A DNA stretch of 16,311 nucleotides from RGIG4576 sp964606575 (GCA_964606575.1 CAZSHA010000052.1:1-16311), one strand, 5' to 3'; shown: positions 6,444 to 14,897, numbered from the stretch's first letter. Notes: generated by a model from the letters alone, not told the origin. A program made the numbers and translations.

Positions 6444-7478
6444 ATGATAAAAAGGGTAATAAAAGGAGAACAATTGCAGGAATTAAAGCAAATGCTAGAT
6501 GCCGCAAACAAGGTGGTGATAACATGCCATGTGTCGCCCGACGGTGATGCTATAGGCTCTTCACTAGGTTTGCTTCACGTTCTTGAAAAAGCTGGTAAGA
6601 GTGTGAAGATGGTAACTCCTGACATGCCTCCTCTGTCATTGAGTTTCTTGCCGAGAATCAAGGACATTGTAATTTATACACGTCAAGAAGTGCTGGCAAA
6701 ACAATTTGTTGCTGAAGCCGATTTGATTGTGTGCTTAGATTTCAATACTCTTGCCCGTATCGACCGCTTAGCTCCGCATGTGCAAGAATCAAAGGCTAAA
6801 AAAGTGTTGATAGATCATCATCTTGACCCAGATGATTTTGCTGATTTGTGTATCTCTTATCCTAAGATGTCGTCGGCGTGCGAACTCCTTTTTAATGCTA
6901 TATATTTCATGGATATGATGAAATATATGTCGAAGAAAAGTGCTACTTGCATATATACTGGTATGATGACCGACACAGGTAATTTCACTTATAACGCTAA
7001 TAGTGCTGATACCTATCGTGTGATTGCCGAGTTGATGAAATATAATATAGACAAGGAAGACATTTATAGGAGAGCAATAAATACATATTCTGCCGATCGC
7101 TTGCGTCTTATGGGGTATGCGCTGTGCGAGAAGATGGAGGTGTTTCCTGAGGTGGGTGGCGCTATGGTGGTGCTTGACAAGCATGAACTTGGAAGATTCC
7201 ATTATCAAAGAGGCGATACCGAAAGTTTGGTGAACCGTCCGTTGACAATACCAGGTATTTGCTGGTCAATCTTTTTGCGTGAGGATAACGAATATATAAA
7301 AGTGTCGGCTCGTTCGCAAGGTGACTTTGCTGTAAATACGTACTGTGAAGAGTATTTCAATGGCGGTGGGCATAAAAATGCTTCTGGTGGCGAGTTTTAC
7401 GGTACGCTTGAGGAGTGCAAGAATGTTGTGTACAAAATTGTTGAAGAATTAAAAGAACAAACTAATATAGAAAATTAA
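6444..7478 (+). CDS. nrnA: DHH-family phosphoesterase, NrnA-like (oligoribonuclease / pAp phosphatase)
   Basis: DHH-DHHA1 proteins of the NrnA type degrade very short RNAs from the end and dephosphorylate 3'-phosphoadenosine 5'-phosphate. All metal-site motifs are visible: His29, Asp33 and Asp35 in HVSPDGDAIGS, Asp99 in CLDFN, the DHH triad at 124-126, and Asp177 in MMTDTGNF. The DHHA1 substrate domain ends with the glycine motif FNGGGHKNASGG (from about 305). The length of 344 residues is standard. There is no RecJ-like C-terminal extension and no cyclic-di-AMP CBS or GGDEF domain. NrnA activity is assigned from the family; a cyclic or linear dinucleotide substrate is an alternative. It heads a run with the DUF4827 gene 10 nt downstream. 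Confidence 0.9.
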   Translation: MIKRVIKGEQLQELKQMLDAANKVVITCHVSPDGDAIGSSLGLLHVLEKAGKSVKMVTPDMPPLSLSFLPRIKDIVIYTRQEVLAKQFVAEADLIVCLDFNTLARIDRLAPHVQESKAKKVLIDHHLDPDDFADLCISYPKMSSACELLFNAIYFMDMMKYMSKKSATCIYTGMMTDTGNFTYNANSADTYRVIAELMKYNIDKEDIYRRAINTYSADRLRLMGYALCEKMEVFPEVGGAMVVLDKHELGRFHYQRGDTESLVNRPLTIPGICWSIFLREDNEYIKVSARSQGDFAVNTYCEEYFNGGGHKNASGGEFYGTLEECKNVVYKIVEELKEQTNIEN

Positions 7479-7488
7479 GCAAACAGAT

Positions 7489-8088
7489 ATGAAATTTAGA
7501 TTATCTACAATCCTAATAGGTGTTATGGCAATGTTGTCGTTGTTTTCTTGTGATGACGGCAAGACGTACGCCGAATTGTTGAAAGATGAAAGAAAGGCAA
7601 CCAATGCTTTCCTTGCTGAAAAAAAAGTAATCAATGAGATTCCAGAAGATACCATTTTCCTTACTGGCGAAGATGCTCCTTTTTATAAAATTGATCCTGA
7701 TGGCAATGTGTATATGCAAGTGCTGGAGGCTGATAGTAAGGAAAATAGACCAGTTGATGACCAGCCTGTCTATTTTCGTTTCATGCGGCTGGATCTGTTG
7801 ACATGGTATACGACTGGTGGCGTTAACGGTGGCACAGAATTTTGGGAAGGAAATGCTGAAAATATGATGGCAGATCCAACATTCTTCTTGTATAATAATT
7901 ACACTCTTACGTCTTCGGCATATTACGGTTATGGATTGCAATTGCCGTTGGCTTACGTTGGAGTGAACTCTAAGGTGAACGTGTTGATTAAATCTCAATA
8001 TGGATTCTCCGATGAGATTTCATACGTTGTACCTTATCTATATACCGTAACATACTACCCAAGCATGATAGGCGGCGGTAGTAATTGA
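7489..8088 (+). CDS. DUF4827-type lipoprotein
   Basis: The 199-residue protein starts with a lipoprotein signal: a basic start, a hydrophobic core and a lipobox LFSC with Cys21 as the lipid-bearing residue. The mature protein begins CDDGKTYAELL. Acidic residues right after the Cys resemble the surface-export signals of Bacteroidota lipoproteins, so outer-membrane and perhaps surface location is possible. The rest is a single globular domain with an aromatic and Gly-rich centre (YFRFMRLDLLTWYTTGG). I recognise it as the Bacteroidota DUF4827 family, found next to glmM in related genomes. Its function is unknown. A distant FKBP-like fold would fit the charged N-terminal helix and beta-rich body, but that is a guess. 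It lies 10 nt after nrnA and 43 nt before glmM. Confidence 0.82.
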   Translation: MKFRLSTILIGVMAMLSLFSCDDGKTYAELLKDERKATNAFLAEKKVINEIPEDTIFLTGEDAPFYKIDPDGNVYMQVLEADSKENRPVDDQPVYFRFMRLDLLTWYTTGGVNGGTEFWEGNAENMMADPTFFLYNNYTLTSSAYYGYGLQLPLAYVGVNSKVNVLIKSQYGFSDEISYVVPYLYTVTYYPSMIGGGSN

Positions 8089-8131
8089 ACAGTAACAACA
8101 ACTACTAACTAACATAAACGAATCAAAAACA

Positions 8132-9520
8132 ATGTCACTGATTAAATCAATTTCGGGTATTCGCGGAACAATAGGAGGACACGTGGGCGATGGCTTAACT
8201 CCTCTTGATATTGTGAAATTTACATCGGCTTATGCCGCATTTATCCGTAAAACAACAACTAAGACTTCAAATGTGATTGTCGTGGGACGTGATGCCCGCA
8301 TCTCGGGTGAGATGGTTAACGACATAGTGGAAGGTACTTTGGTCGGCTACGGCTTTGATGTGGTGAATATAGGCATGGCTTCAACGCCTACCACAGAAAT
8401 AGCAGTAGTAGAGGAAAACGCATGTGGAGGTATCATTATAACAGCCTCTCACAATCCTAAGCAATGGAACGCCTTGAAATTGCTTAATGAGAATGGTGAA
8501 TTTTTGAACGACGCTCAAGGAAAAGAGGTTTTGCGTTTGGCGTTGAATGATGAGTATAAATATGCTTGTATCGAGAAGTTGGGTCGTGTGTATACTAATA
8601 CAACTTACGCTCGTCACCATATAAATAAGATTTTGGCTTTGGACTTGGTGGACGTTAAGGCTATCAAGAAAGCTAATTTCACTGTTGCCGTAGATGCGGT
8701 GAACTCCGTGGGTGGTGTGATTATTCCTGAGTTGCTTCATCGTCTTGGCGTAGAGAATGTGATAGAGTTATATTGCGCTCCAACAGGAAACTTCGGACAC
8801 ACTCCAGAACCAGTGCCTGAAAACCTTGCTGAAATATCAACGTTGATGAGAGAGGGTAAGGCTGATGTGGGATTTGTAGTTGACCCTGATGTGGACCGTT
8901 TGGCGATAGTTATGGAAAATGGAGAGTTCTTTGTTGAGGAATATACTCTAGTGGCAATTGCTGATTATGTGCTTTCTCGCACTCCGGGACCGACTGTTTC
9001 CAACTTGTCTTCATCACGTGCGTTGGCTGATGTTACTAGAAATTACAATTGTAGCTATTCAGCATCGGCAGTAGGTGAGGTTAATGTGACTACAGAAATG
9101 AAGCGTACAGGTGCTGTGATTGGCGGTGAAGGTAATGGTGGTGTGATTTATCCACCTGCTCACTATGGTCGTGACGCGCTTGTGGGTGTGGCTTTGTTCT
9201 TGACTCATTTGGCTAAAAGCGGTAAGAAGGTAAGCGAATTGAAAGCTGATTATCCTCAATATAGCATATCAAAGAATAAGATTGAGCTTACTCCAGGTAT
9301 TGATGTGGATGCAATACTTGAAACTGTTAAGGTAAAATACGAGAGTGAGAAAATCACCGATATAGATGGTGTTAAAATAGACTTCAAGGATAGCTGGGTG
9401 CATTTGCGTAAGAGCAATACCGAACCTATCATCCGTATTGTGGCTGAGGCTCACACGATGGACGAAGCAAATGAATTGGCTAACCAGATTAAGGATGTTA
9501 TAAAGAGTTTATCAAAATAA
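8132..9520 (+). CDS. glmM: Phosphoglucosamine mutase (archaeal-type GlmM) / phosphohexomutase
   Basis: An alpha-D-phosphohexomutase, expected to convert glucosamine-6-phosphate to glucosamine-1-phosphate for UDP-GlcNAc, peptidoglycan and lipid A. The phosphoserine loop is TASHNPKQWNA, with Ser106 as the phosphorylated residue. The Mg2+ loop is DPDVDR, with Asp251, Asp253 and Asp255. A GGEGNGGVIYP sugar-binding loop and the C-terminal phosphate-binding RKSNTEPIIRI are present. The length of 462 residues is normal. The sugar loop differs from the GEQSGH of classical bacterial GlmM and matches the archaeal-type group, whose members can act on glucosamine, glucose or mannose phosphates. Assignment as GlmM therefore rests on lineage and the lack of a second candidate here. 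A strong terminator follows, ending this transcription unit. Confidence 0.87.
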   Translation: MSLIKSISGIRGTIGGHVGDGLTPLDIVKFTSAYAAFIRKTTTKTSNVIVVGRDARISGEMVNDIVEGTLVGYGFDVVNIGMASTPTTEIAVVEENACGGIIITASHNPKQWNALKLLNENGEFLNDAQGKEVLRLALNDEYKYACIEKLGRVYTNTTYARHHINKILALDLVDVKAIKKANFTVAVDAVNSVGGVIIPELLHRLGVENVIELYCAPTGNFGHTPEPVPENLAEISTLMREGKADVGFVVDPDVDRLAIVMENGEFFVEEYTLVAIADYVLSRTPGPTVSNLSSSRALADVTRNYNCSYSASAVGEVNVTTEMKRTGAVIGGEGNGGVIYPPAHYGRDALVGVALFLTHLAKSGKKVSELKADYPQYSISKNKIELTPGIDVDAILETVKVKYESEKITDIDGVKIDFKDSWVHLRKSNTEPIIRIVAEAHTMDEANELANQIKDVIKSLSK

Positions 9521-9545
9521 AACACGTTGTAATTGTTTATAGTAG

Positions 9546-9579
9546 GCGGTGCATGCTTTTGAGGCTTGCACCGCTTTTT
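9546..9579 (+). terminator. Intrinsic terminator after glmM
   Basis: The perfect 8-bp stem GCGGTGCA (9546-9553) / TGCACCGC (9567-9574) closes a 13-nt loop and is followed by five T (9575-9579). It starts 25 nt after the glmM stop. Confidence 0.92.
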
Positions 9580-9804
9580 GTTGTTTGGACGTAAGTTTAC
9601 ATAAATATTGGATAGTTTACGCTATAATTAATCTGTTTATTGAGAAATATTTAAAAAAAAGAATGTTTTTGTATAGGTATTGTCAAATAATGTTTATCTT
9701 TACGTGTTAAATTGCTTGGAAAAGTATGTGTAAGCTGATAAAATAGTATCATGAGGCTATTTAGGCTATATTTAAAAGTTGATTATTAAAATAGAAATAT
9801 AAAA
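9580..9804 (+). promoter_or_regulatory. AT-rich leader region of sppA with candidate promoter
   Basis: The gap is AT-rich and non-coding. TATCTTTA at 9695-9702 is a near match to the -7 element, with TTTTG at 9667-9671 some 23 nt upstream, so transcription may start near 9709 and leave a leader of about 95 nt. Short repeats are present: AGTTTAC at 9594-9600 and again at 9614-9620 (20-nt period), and AGGCTAT at 9755-9761 and 9764-9770. No stable hairpin or recognised riboswitch is seen. An open frame of 12 codons (9752-9790) is too short to call. Confidence 0.35.
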
Positions 9805-11583
9805 ATGATAAAGAAATTCTTTTCAAATGTGCTAGGCTCTTTTGTTGGAGCATGGTTGGCGTTGGTCGTGTTTAGTATGACTGCAGTTATTATGGGGTTT
9901 GCGTTCCTTGGTTCGATGGCGGCATTGAAAATGGAGAGTGAGAGCACTACGGTACAAGACAAATCAATATTATACTTGAATCTTGCTACGGCTTTTGATG
10001 AACGAAGTTCCGATAATGATGCAATCAACACTTTGCTTGGCAACAAAGATGATAAAGGCTGCAGTTTGGAAACTGTGTTGAAAGCGTTGAAGGTTGCTAA
10101 AGATGAGAAGAATGTAACAGGCGTATTTGTAGATTGTAAAGGGAGCAGTGCTGGAATTGCTTCTTTGTTTGAGGTTAGACGTGCTTTGCAAGAATTTAAG
10201 GAAAGCGGAAAATTTGTGATGGCTTATGGTAATGAAGGTATAAGCCAAGGCGATTATTATGTGGCATCGGTAGCCGATTCTATAATGCTTAATCCTGTAG
10301 GTGCTGTAGACATTCATGGATTGAGTTCAACGATACCATTCTTTAAAGGCTTATTGGATAAAGTGGGTATAGAGATGCAGGTGATCCGTGTGGGTACTTT
10401 TAAAAGTGCAGTAGAGCCATATATTGAAACTCAAGCAAGTCCGGCAAACCGCATGGCTACTGAAGCTTATTTGAAGTCAATTTGGGGAAACCTATGTGAT
10501 AGCATATCGCTATCTCGCCTAATTCCAGCTGATAAATTGAACTTGTTGGCTGATAGCTTGATGGTTACACAAACCACTGAGTATTTGCTTGAAAATAATA
10601 TAGTTGATGGCTTATGCTATCACTTTGAGATGCTTGACATATTGAAAAATAAGTCAGGTTTAGAAGCTAAGGATGATGTACGCTTGGTATCGCCTGAGCA
10701 AGTTGCTGGTATGAAAATAGAAAAAACTCATGCTGACAAGGTAGCTGTAATATATGCTGAGGGTGAGATTGACGGTTCTTCTGAAAATGGAGTGAATTCA
10801 TCAAACCTAGTGAAAGACATTATCAAGATTTCGAAAGATGATGCAATCAAAGCCGTTGTGTTACGTGTTAATTCTCCTGGAGGAAGTGCTTTTGGCTCAG
10901 AACAGATTTGGGCTGCATTGGAAGAGGTGAAGAAGGCTGGTAAGCCGTTTGCTGTGTCAATGGGCGACCTAGCCGCATCTGGTGGTTACTATATTTCTTG
11001 TGGAGCCGACCGCATTTTTGCAGAACCTGTGACTATAACAGGCTCTATAGGAATATTCGGAGTAATTCCATGTTTCAAGGAACTTATGAATGATAAGCTA
11101 GGTGTTACGCAAAGTGTAATAAGCACTAATGCCAATGGTGATTTCATAAGTGTGACTGAACCGATGACAGCAGTTCAAAGGGCAGCTATGCAACGCATGA
11201 TAAATGAGGGTTACGAATTGTTTACCTCTCGTTGTGCTACTGGAAGAAAAATGGATATTAATGACTTGAAGAAGATTGCTGAAGGTCGTGTGTGGGATGG
11301 TATCACAGCTAAGGAATTAGGCTTGGTTGATGAGTTCGGAAATCTTGCCGATGCTATAGATTGGGCAGTGGAAACTGCGAAAGTCGGAGATTATTCAGTA
11401 GTAGTTTACCCTGAATTAGACAACTCATTTATGCGTTATTTGCGTGGCTATGTAAAAACAGAAATGGGTAAGATGCTGGCTTCTGAAACGGGAGAATTGT
11501 ATAAATATCGTGATGTAATCAACACTGTTATTAACCGTGACCGTGTGCAATGCTTGATGGAACCTGTTGAGGTGAAGTTATAA
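9805..11583 (+). CDS. sppA: Signal peptide peptidase SppA, long (67K) type
   Basis: SppA is a membrane-anchored serine/lysine protease that degrades cleaved signal peptides and other membrane debris on the periplasmic side. The protein has 592 residues, the length of the long form with two homologous halves. One N-terminal transmembrane helix spans about residues 9-40. The N-terminal half carries the general-base Lys200 in RVGTFKSAVEPY, and the C-terminal half has the nucleophile Ser392 in MGDLAASGGYY. These match the Lys209/Ser409 dyad of E. coli SppA. VNSPGGSAFGSEQIW and ITGSIGIFG are further family motifs. It leads the sppA-lpxK-punA-thiL run, with lpxK starting 35 nt downstream. The first Met follows an A-rich leader, and no earlier in-frame start is supported. 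Confidence 0.95.
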   Translation: MIKKFFSNVLGSFVGAWLALVVFSMTAVIMGFAFLGSMAALKMESESTTVQDKSILYLNLATAFDERSSDNDAINTLLGNKDDKGCSLETVLKALKVAKDEKNVTGVFVDCKGSSAGIASLFEVRRALQEFKESGKFVMAYGNEGISQGDYYVASVADSIMLNPVGAVDIHGLSSTIPFFKGLLDKVGIEMQVIRVGTFKSAVEPYIETQASPANRMATEAYLKSIWGNLCDSISLSRLIPADKLNLLADSLMVTQTTEYLLENNIVDGLCYHFEMLDILKNKSGLEAKDDVRLVSPEQVAGMKIEKTHADKVAVIYAEGEIDGSSENGVNSSNLVKDIIKISKDDAIKAVVLRVNSPGGSAFGSEQIWAALEEVKKAGKPFAVSMGDLAASGGYYISCGADRIFAEPVTITGSIGIFGVIPCFKELMNDKLGVTQSVISTNANGDFISVTEPMTAVQRAAMQRMINEGYELFTSRCATGRKMDINDLKKIAEGRVWDGITAKELGLVDEFGNLADAIDWAVETAKVGDYSVVVYPELDNSFMRYLRGYVKTEMGKMLASETGELYKYRDVINTVINRDRVQCLMEPVEVKL

Positions 11584-11618
11584 TCTTTATAAGGTTGTTG
11601 CTGGCAATATGATGATTT

Positions 11619-12716
11619 ATGGCTTCTGAATATAAGAAGATATTGGCAAAAGTGATTCTCACACCATGCTCCTACTTGTTTAGGTTGGTAGTAGGGGTGA
11701 GAAACTTTATGTTCAATATTGGTGTTCTGAAGCAGCGTGAATTTGATGTGCCTGTTGTTGTGGTTGGTAATTTAGCTGTGGGTGGAACTGGGAAAACGCC
11801 TCATACCGAATATATAGTCAGCCGCTTGTGTATGAAATATAGATTGGCGGTGTTAAGTAGAGGTTATAAGCGTAAAACTAGGGGGTTCGTACATGCCTCT
11901 AGCAGTTTGTCCTCTTACGACTTGGGTGATGAACCTTACCAGATATATCGAAAATACGGCTCATGTGTTGATGTAGCAGTTTGTGAGAGCCGTGTGAGGG
12001 GCATAGAAAATTTGTTGGAGATTAATCCAGATATAAACCTATTTGTTCTTGATGACGCTTATCAACATCGTTATGTAAAGCCTAGGGTGGCTGTTGTTCT
12101 TACCGATTACAAGAAATTACCCTGCGATGATAGCATGTTGCCATTAGGCGAATTGAGAGAACCGCAACAAGCGTTATCAAGAGCCGATATTGTTGTGGTT
12201 ACGAAATGTCCAGCCGACATGAAGCCCATCGATGTGAATGTGGTGAAGAAGAAATTAAATCTTGCCAAGTGGCAGAAGGTATTCTTCTCGGCATATAAAT
12301 ATAAGGATTTGTTGCCAGTGTTCAATGACGAAGATGCGTATCAGCCCGATTTGAACTGGTTGAACAAGAATGACACTATTCTTGTTATTACTGGTATCGC
12401 CAATCCTGTGCCTATGGTGAAATATTTGAAGCAGTATAAATCACGAGTGAAGGTGATACATTTTAGTGATCACCATAACTACAGCCGAGAAGATTTTTCG
12501 TTTATTGTGAAAACGTTCAATGGGCTTCCTGGTGATCGTAAATTTATCGTTACCACCGAGAAAGATGCTGTGAGGATTATAAACAATCCTTATTTCCCGC
12601 ACGTGTTGCGTAAACACATTTTCTATCTGCCTATAGAAGTGGAATTCTTGCCAGGTGATGATGATTTTATAGATGTGCTTACCACCAAGATTACACACAA
12701 CAAAATTTTAGGCTGA
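11619..12716 (+). CDS. lpxK: Tetraacyldisaccharide 4'-kinase LpxK
   Basis: LpxK phosphorylates the 4' position of the lipid A disaccharide precursor at the inner membrane, the sixth step of lipid A synthesis. The 365-residue protein has an N-terminal hydrophobic/amphipathic segment (PCSYLFRLVVGVRNFMFN) for membrane contact. The P-loop VGNLAVGGTGKT is at 49-60, and the second acidic motif LDDAYQHR has Asp145 and Asp146. Residue 147 is Ala where many Proteobacterial enzymes have Gly (DDGFQH); from memory this is usual in Bacteroidota. HFSDHHNYSREDF and TTEKDAVRI are conserved C-terminal motifs. Bacteroidota often remove the 4' phosphate later, but the kinase is still needed. It sits between sppA and punA, with 43 nt to the latter. 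Confidence 0.95.
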   Translation: MASEYKKILAKVILTPCSYLFRLVVGVRNFMFNIGVLKQREFDVPVVVVGNLAVGGTGKTPHTEYIVSRLCMKYRLAVLSRGYKRKTRGFVHASSSLSSYDLGDEPYQIYRKYGSCVDVAVCESRVRGIENLLEINPDINLFVLDDAYQHRYVKPRVAVVLTDYKKLPCDDSMLPLGELREPQQALSRADIVVVTKCPADMKPIDVNVVKKKLNLAKWQKVFFSAYKYKDLLPVFNDEDAYQPDLNWLNKNDTILVITGIANPVPMVKYLKQYKSRVKVIHFSDHHNYSREDFSFIVKTFNGLPGDRKFIVTTEKDAVRIINNPYFPHVLRKHIFYLPIEVEFLPGDDDFIDVLTTKITHNKILG

Positions 12717-12759
12717 CAATTCATATTGATAAGAGATAACTTAATTAATATATAGTTTT

Positions 12760-13590
12760 ATGGAAAAAGAAATGTTGGATTTAATAAAGCAAACGGCTAG
12801 CTTTATCGCTGGCAAAGTGAAAGATATGCCCAAGACTGCTATAATCTTAGGTACAGGTCTTGGTGAGCTTGTTAATCATATAGATATTACTGATGAATTG
12901 GCTTACGAGGATATTCCTAATTTCCCTGTTTCAACGGTGGAAGGTCATAGCGGTAAACTTATTTTTGGTCAATTGGGTAATAAGCGTATTATGGCTATGA
13001 AGGGACGTTTCCATTTCTATGAGGGGTATAATATGCAACTTGTGACTTTCCCAGTGCGTGTGATGAAAGAGCTTGGCATTACCACATTGTTCGTTTCAAA
13101 TGCGGCGGGAGGAATGAATCCTGAATTTAAGATAGGTGATTTGATGATTATAACCGACCATATTAATTTATTCCCAGAGCATCCGCTACGTGGCAAGAAT
13201 TTTGAAGAACTAGGTCCCCGTTTCCCTGATATGAGTGAGGCTTATTCAACGGAACTAATAGCCGATGCAAAAAAAGTAGCTGCTGAAAATGATATACGTC
13301 TTGTGGAAGGCGTGTATGTTGGTACTCAAGGACCTACATTTGAAACGCCAGCTGAATATCGTTACTTCCACCGTATAGGTGGTGATGCTGTGGGTATGAG
13401 TACCGTGCCTGAGGTTATTGTGGCGCGTCATAGCGGAATTCGTTGCTTTGGAATGTCGGTGATTACCGATCTTGGTGTAGAGGGTATCGTAGAAAAAGTT
13501 TCTCATGAGGAGGTACAGAAAGCCGCTGCCGCAGCTGAGCCAAAGATGACGTTTATCATGAAAGAGCTTATTAATAAGTTTGAGGAGTAA
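12760..13590 (+). CDS. punA: Purine nucleoside phosphorylase, trimeric (PNP-I / inosine-guanosine) family
   Basis: PNP cleaves purine nucleosides with phosphate to the free base and ribose-1-phosphate in salvage. The 276-residue protein matches the low-molecular-mass trimeric family throughout: phosphate-binding GTGLGEL (31-37), VEGHSGK with His63, GRFHFYEGY (82-90), VSNAAGG, GTQGPTFETPAEYR with the base-binding Glu199, and VGMSTVPEVIVARH (211 onward). The segment FGMSVITDLG places Asp237 where human PNP has Asn243, a residue that sets the preference for 6-oxopurines, so specificity may differ from the usual hypoxanthine/guanine. The gene is tightly linked to thiL, which begins three bases after its stop, so the two are surely co-transcribed. 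Confidence 0.94.
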   Translation: MEKEMLDLIKQTASFIAGKVKDMPKTAIILGTGLGELVNHIDITDELAYEDIPNFPVSTVEGHSGKLIFGQLGNKRIMAMKGRFHFYEGYNMQLVTFPVRVMKELGITTLFVSNAAGGMNPEFKIGDLMIITDHINLFPEHPLRGKNFEELGPRFPDMSEAYSTELIADAKKVAAENDIRLVEGVYVGTQGPTFETPAEYRYFHRIGGDAVGMSTVPEVIVARHSGIRCFGMSVITDLGVEGIVEKVSHEEVQKAAAAAEPKMTFIMKELINKFEE

Positions 13591-13593
13591 AGA

Positions 13594-14646
13594 ATGAATT
13601 ATCAACAAGAAACAGAAATATCAACTCTTGGTGAGTTCGGTCTAATCGACCATCTCACCAAGAATTTAGAATTACATAACGATAGCACCCTGAAGGGTAT
13701 AGGTGATGATTGCGCTGTATTAGATTATAAAGAAAAGCAGACGCTTGTGACCACCGACCTTTTGCTGGAGGGTATTCATTTCGATTTGACATATACGCCG
13801 CTTAAACACTTGGGCTATAAGGCTGCTGTTGTTAATTTCTCAGATGTATATGCTATGAATGGTGTGCCTAAGCAAATCACAGTGTCGCTGGGCATATCAA
13901 AACGCTTTACAGTGGAGCATATAGAGCAATTGTATGCGGGCATACGCCTTGCATGCGAGATGTATGGAGTCGATTTGGTTGGCGGTGACACATCTGCCTC
14001 GGTTACTGGATTGATAATAAGTATAACTTGCATAGGCGAGGGCGATAAGGATAAAATCGTATATCGTAGCGGAGCAAAAGATACCGATTTGATTTGCGTA
14101 AGCGGTGATTTGGGCGCGGCATATATGGGTTTGCAGTTGCTGGAACGAGAACGCTCTGTATCGAAAGATAGCCAAGATGATTTTCATCCAGCTTTCGAAG
14201 GCAGGGAGTATATACTTGAACGCCAATTGAAACCAGAGGCTAGGCGTGATGTGGTAGAGGCTTTGGCAAAGGCTGGCATAAAGCCTACGGCGATGATGGA
14301 TGTAAGTGACGGCTTATCTTCAGAATTATTGCATATTTGTAAGCAGAGTAATGTGGGTTGCCGTATCTATGAAGAACGTATTCCTATAGACTATCAAACG
14401 GCTGTAATGGCTGAGGAGTTCAATATGAATCTTGTTACGGCTGCATTGAATGGTGGCGAAGATTATGAGTTGGTGTTTACAGTTCCTTTGACCGACCATG
14501 AGAAAGTCGCTGCATTGAAAGAAGTGAAGATAATAGGTCGTATCACAAAGCCTGAACTTGGATATTGCTTAGAAACTCGTGATGGTGCGGAGATGGAACT
14601 ACGTGCGCAAGGTTGGCTGGCATTTACAAGAAACGAAGGTAATTGA
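13594..14646 (+). CDS. thiL: Thiamine-monophosphate kinase ThiL
   Basis: ThiL converts thiamine monophosphate to thiamine diphosphate with ATP, the last step in making the active cofactor. It belongs to the PurM-like ATPase fold. Metal and nucleotide motifs are in order: GIGDDCAVLD (35-44), TTDLLLEGIHFD (53-64), the NFSDVYAMNG motif (81-90), GGDTSAS with Asp132, MMDVSDGLS with Asp236 and Asp239, and GGEDYEL (287-293). The length of 350 residues is usual. The start three bases after the punA stop gives the conserved ISTLGEFGLIDHL N-terminus. No other thi genes are nearby, and no thiamine riboswitch is visible upstream of the operon. The 179 bases after it hold no strong terminator, only the tRNA-Gly promoter. 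Confidence 0.95.
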   Translation: MNYQQETEISTLGEFGLIDHLTKNLELHNDSTLKGIGDDCAVLDYKEKQTLVTTDLLLEGIHFDLTYTPLKHLGYKAAVVNFSDVYAMNGVPKQITVSLGISKRFTVEHIEQLYAGIRLACEMYGVDLVGGDTSASVTGLIISITCIGEGDKDKIVYRSGAKDTDLICVSGDLGAAYMGLQLLERERSVSKDSQDDFHPAFEGREYILERQLKPEARRDVVEALAKAGIKPTAMMDVSDGLSSELLHICKQSNVGCRIYEERIPIDYQTAVMAEEFNMNLVTAALNGGEDYELVFTVPLTDHEKVAALKEVKIIGRITKPELGYCLETRDGAEMELRAQGWLAFTRNEGN

Positions 14647-14789
14647 TACTGACCGTTAGTGCTGCTTGTGCGGTTTTGCTCTCTTGGAAGTTGAGTATAA
14701 TTTTCTAAGAAAATTTTAAACAGCTTCATAATTTTGGCTAGAAATGTGAATAGATGTTGATAGTTAATATCTATTTCGGAATTTTTGAT

Positions 14790-14797
14790 TACTTTTG
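14790..14797 (+). promoter_or_regulatory. Candidate -7 element of tRNA-Gly
   Basis: TACTTTTG is an exact TAnnTTTG match ending 28 nt before the tRNA, so the primary transcript would carry about 20 extra 5' nucleotides. No clear -33 TTG stands 19-20 nt upstream. Confidence 0.45.
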
Positions 14798-14825
14798 TTA
14801 ACGATAACAGAACGAAAAAAGGCTT

Positions 14826-14897
14826 GCGGTAGTAGCTCAGTGGTAGAGCATCGGCTTCCCAAGCCGAGGGTCGCGGGTTCGACCCCCGTCTACCGCT
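14826..14897 (+). tRNA. tRNA-Gly (anticodon CCC)
   Basis: A canonical cloverleaf: acceptor GCGGTAG/CTACCGC, D stem GCTC/GAGC, anticodon stem TCGGC/GCCGA closing loop TTCCCAA (anticodon CCC, reading GGG), and T arm GCGGG-TTCGACC-CCCGT. The discriminator is U, as expected for glycine. CCA is not encoded; TCTTTTT follows instead. This differs from the tRNA-Cys in the same window, which does encode CCA. The gene has its own promoter and terminator. Confidence 0.96.

Noticed and set aside
6789..7208. A 139-codon minus-strand frame antisense to nrnA
   Set aside because: It overlaps the conserved DHH core on the other strand and looks like a codon-use artefact.
7513..7998. A 161-codon open frame antisense to the DUF4827 gene
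   Set aside because: It lies entirely inside the lipoprotein gene, has no family motifs, and its composition (His, Gln, Ile runs) is that of a reverse-frame shadow.
9752..9790. A 12-codon frame before sppA, considered as a leader peptide
   Set aside because: It has no codon bias for an amino acid tied to sppA, no attenuator hairpin, and is short enough to be chance.
14699..14715. AT-rich inverted repeat after thiL, considered as a terminator
   Set aside because: The stem AATTTT/AAAATT is only 6 A-T pairs with a 5-nt loop and two T after it, too weak to call.
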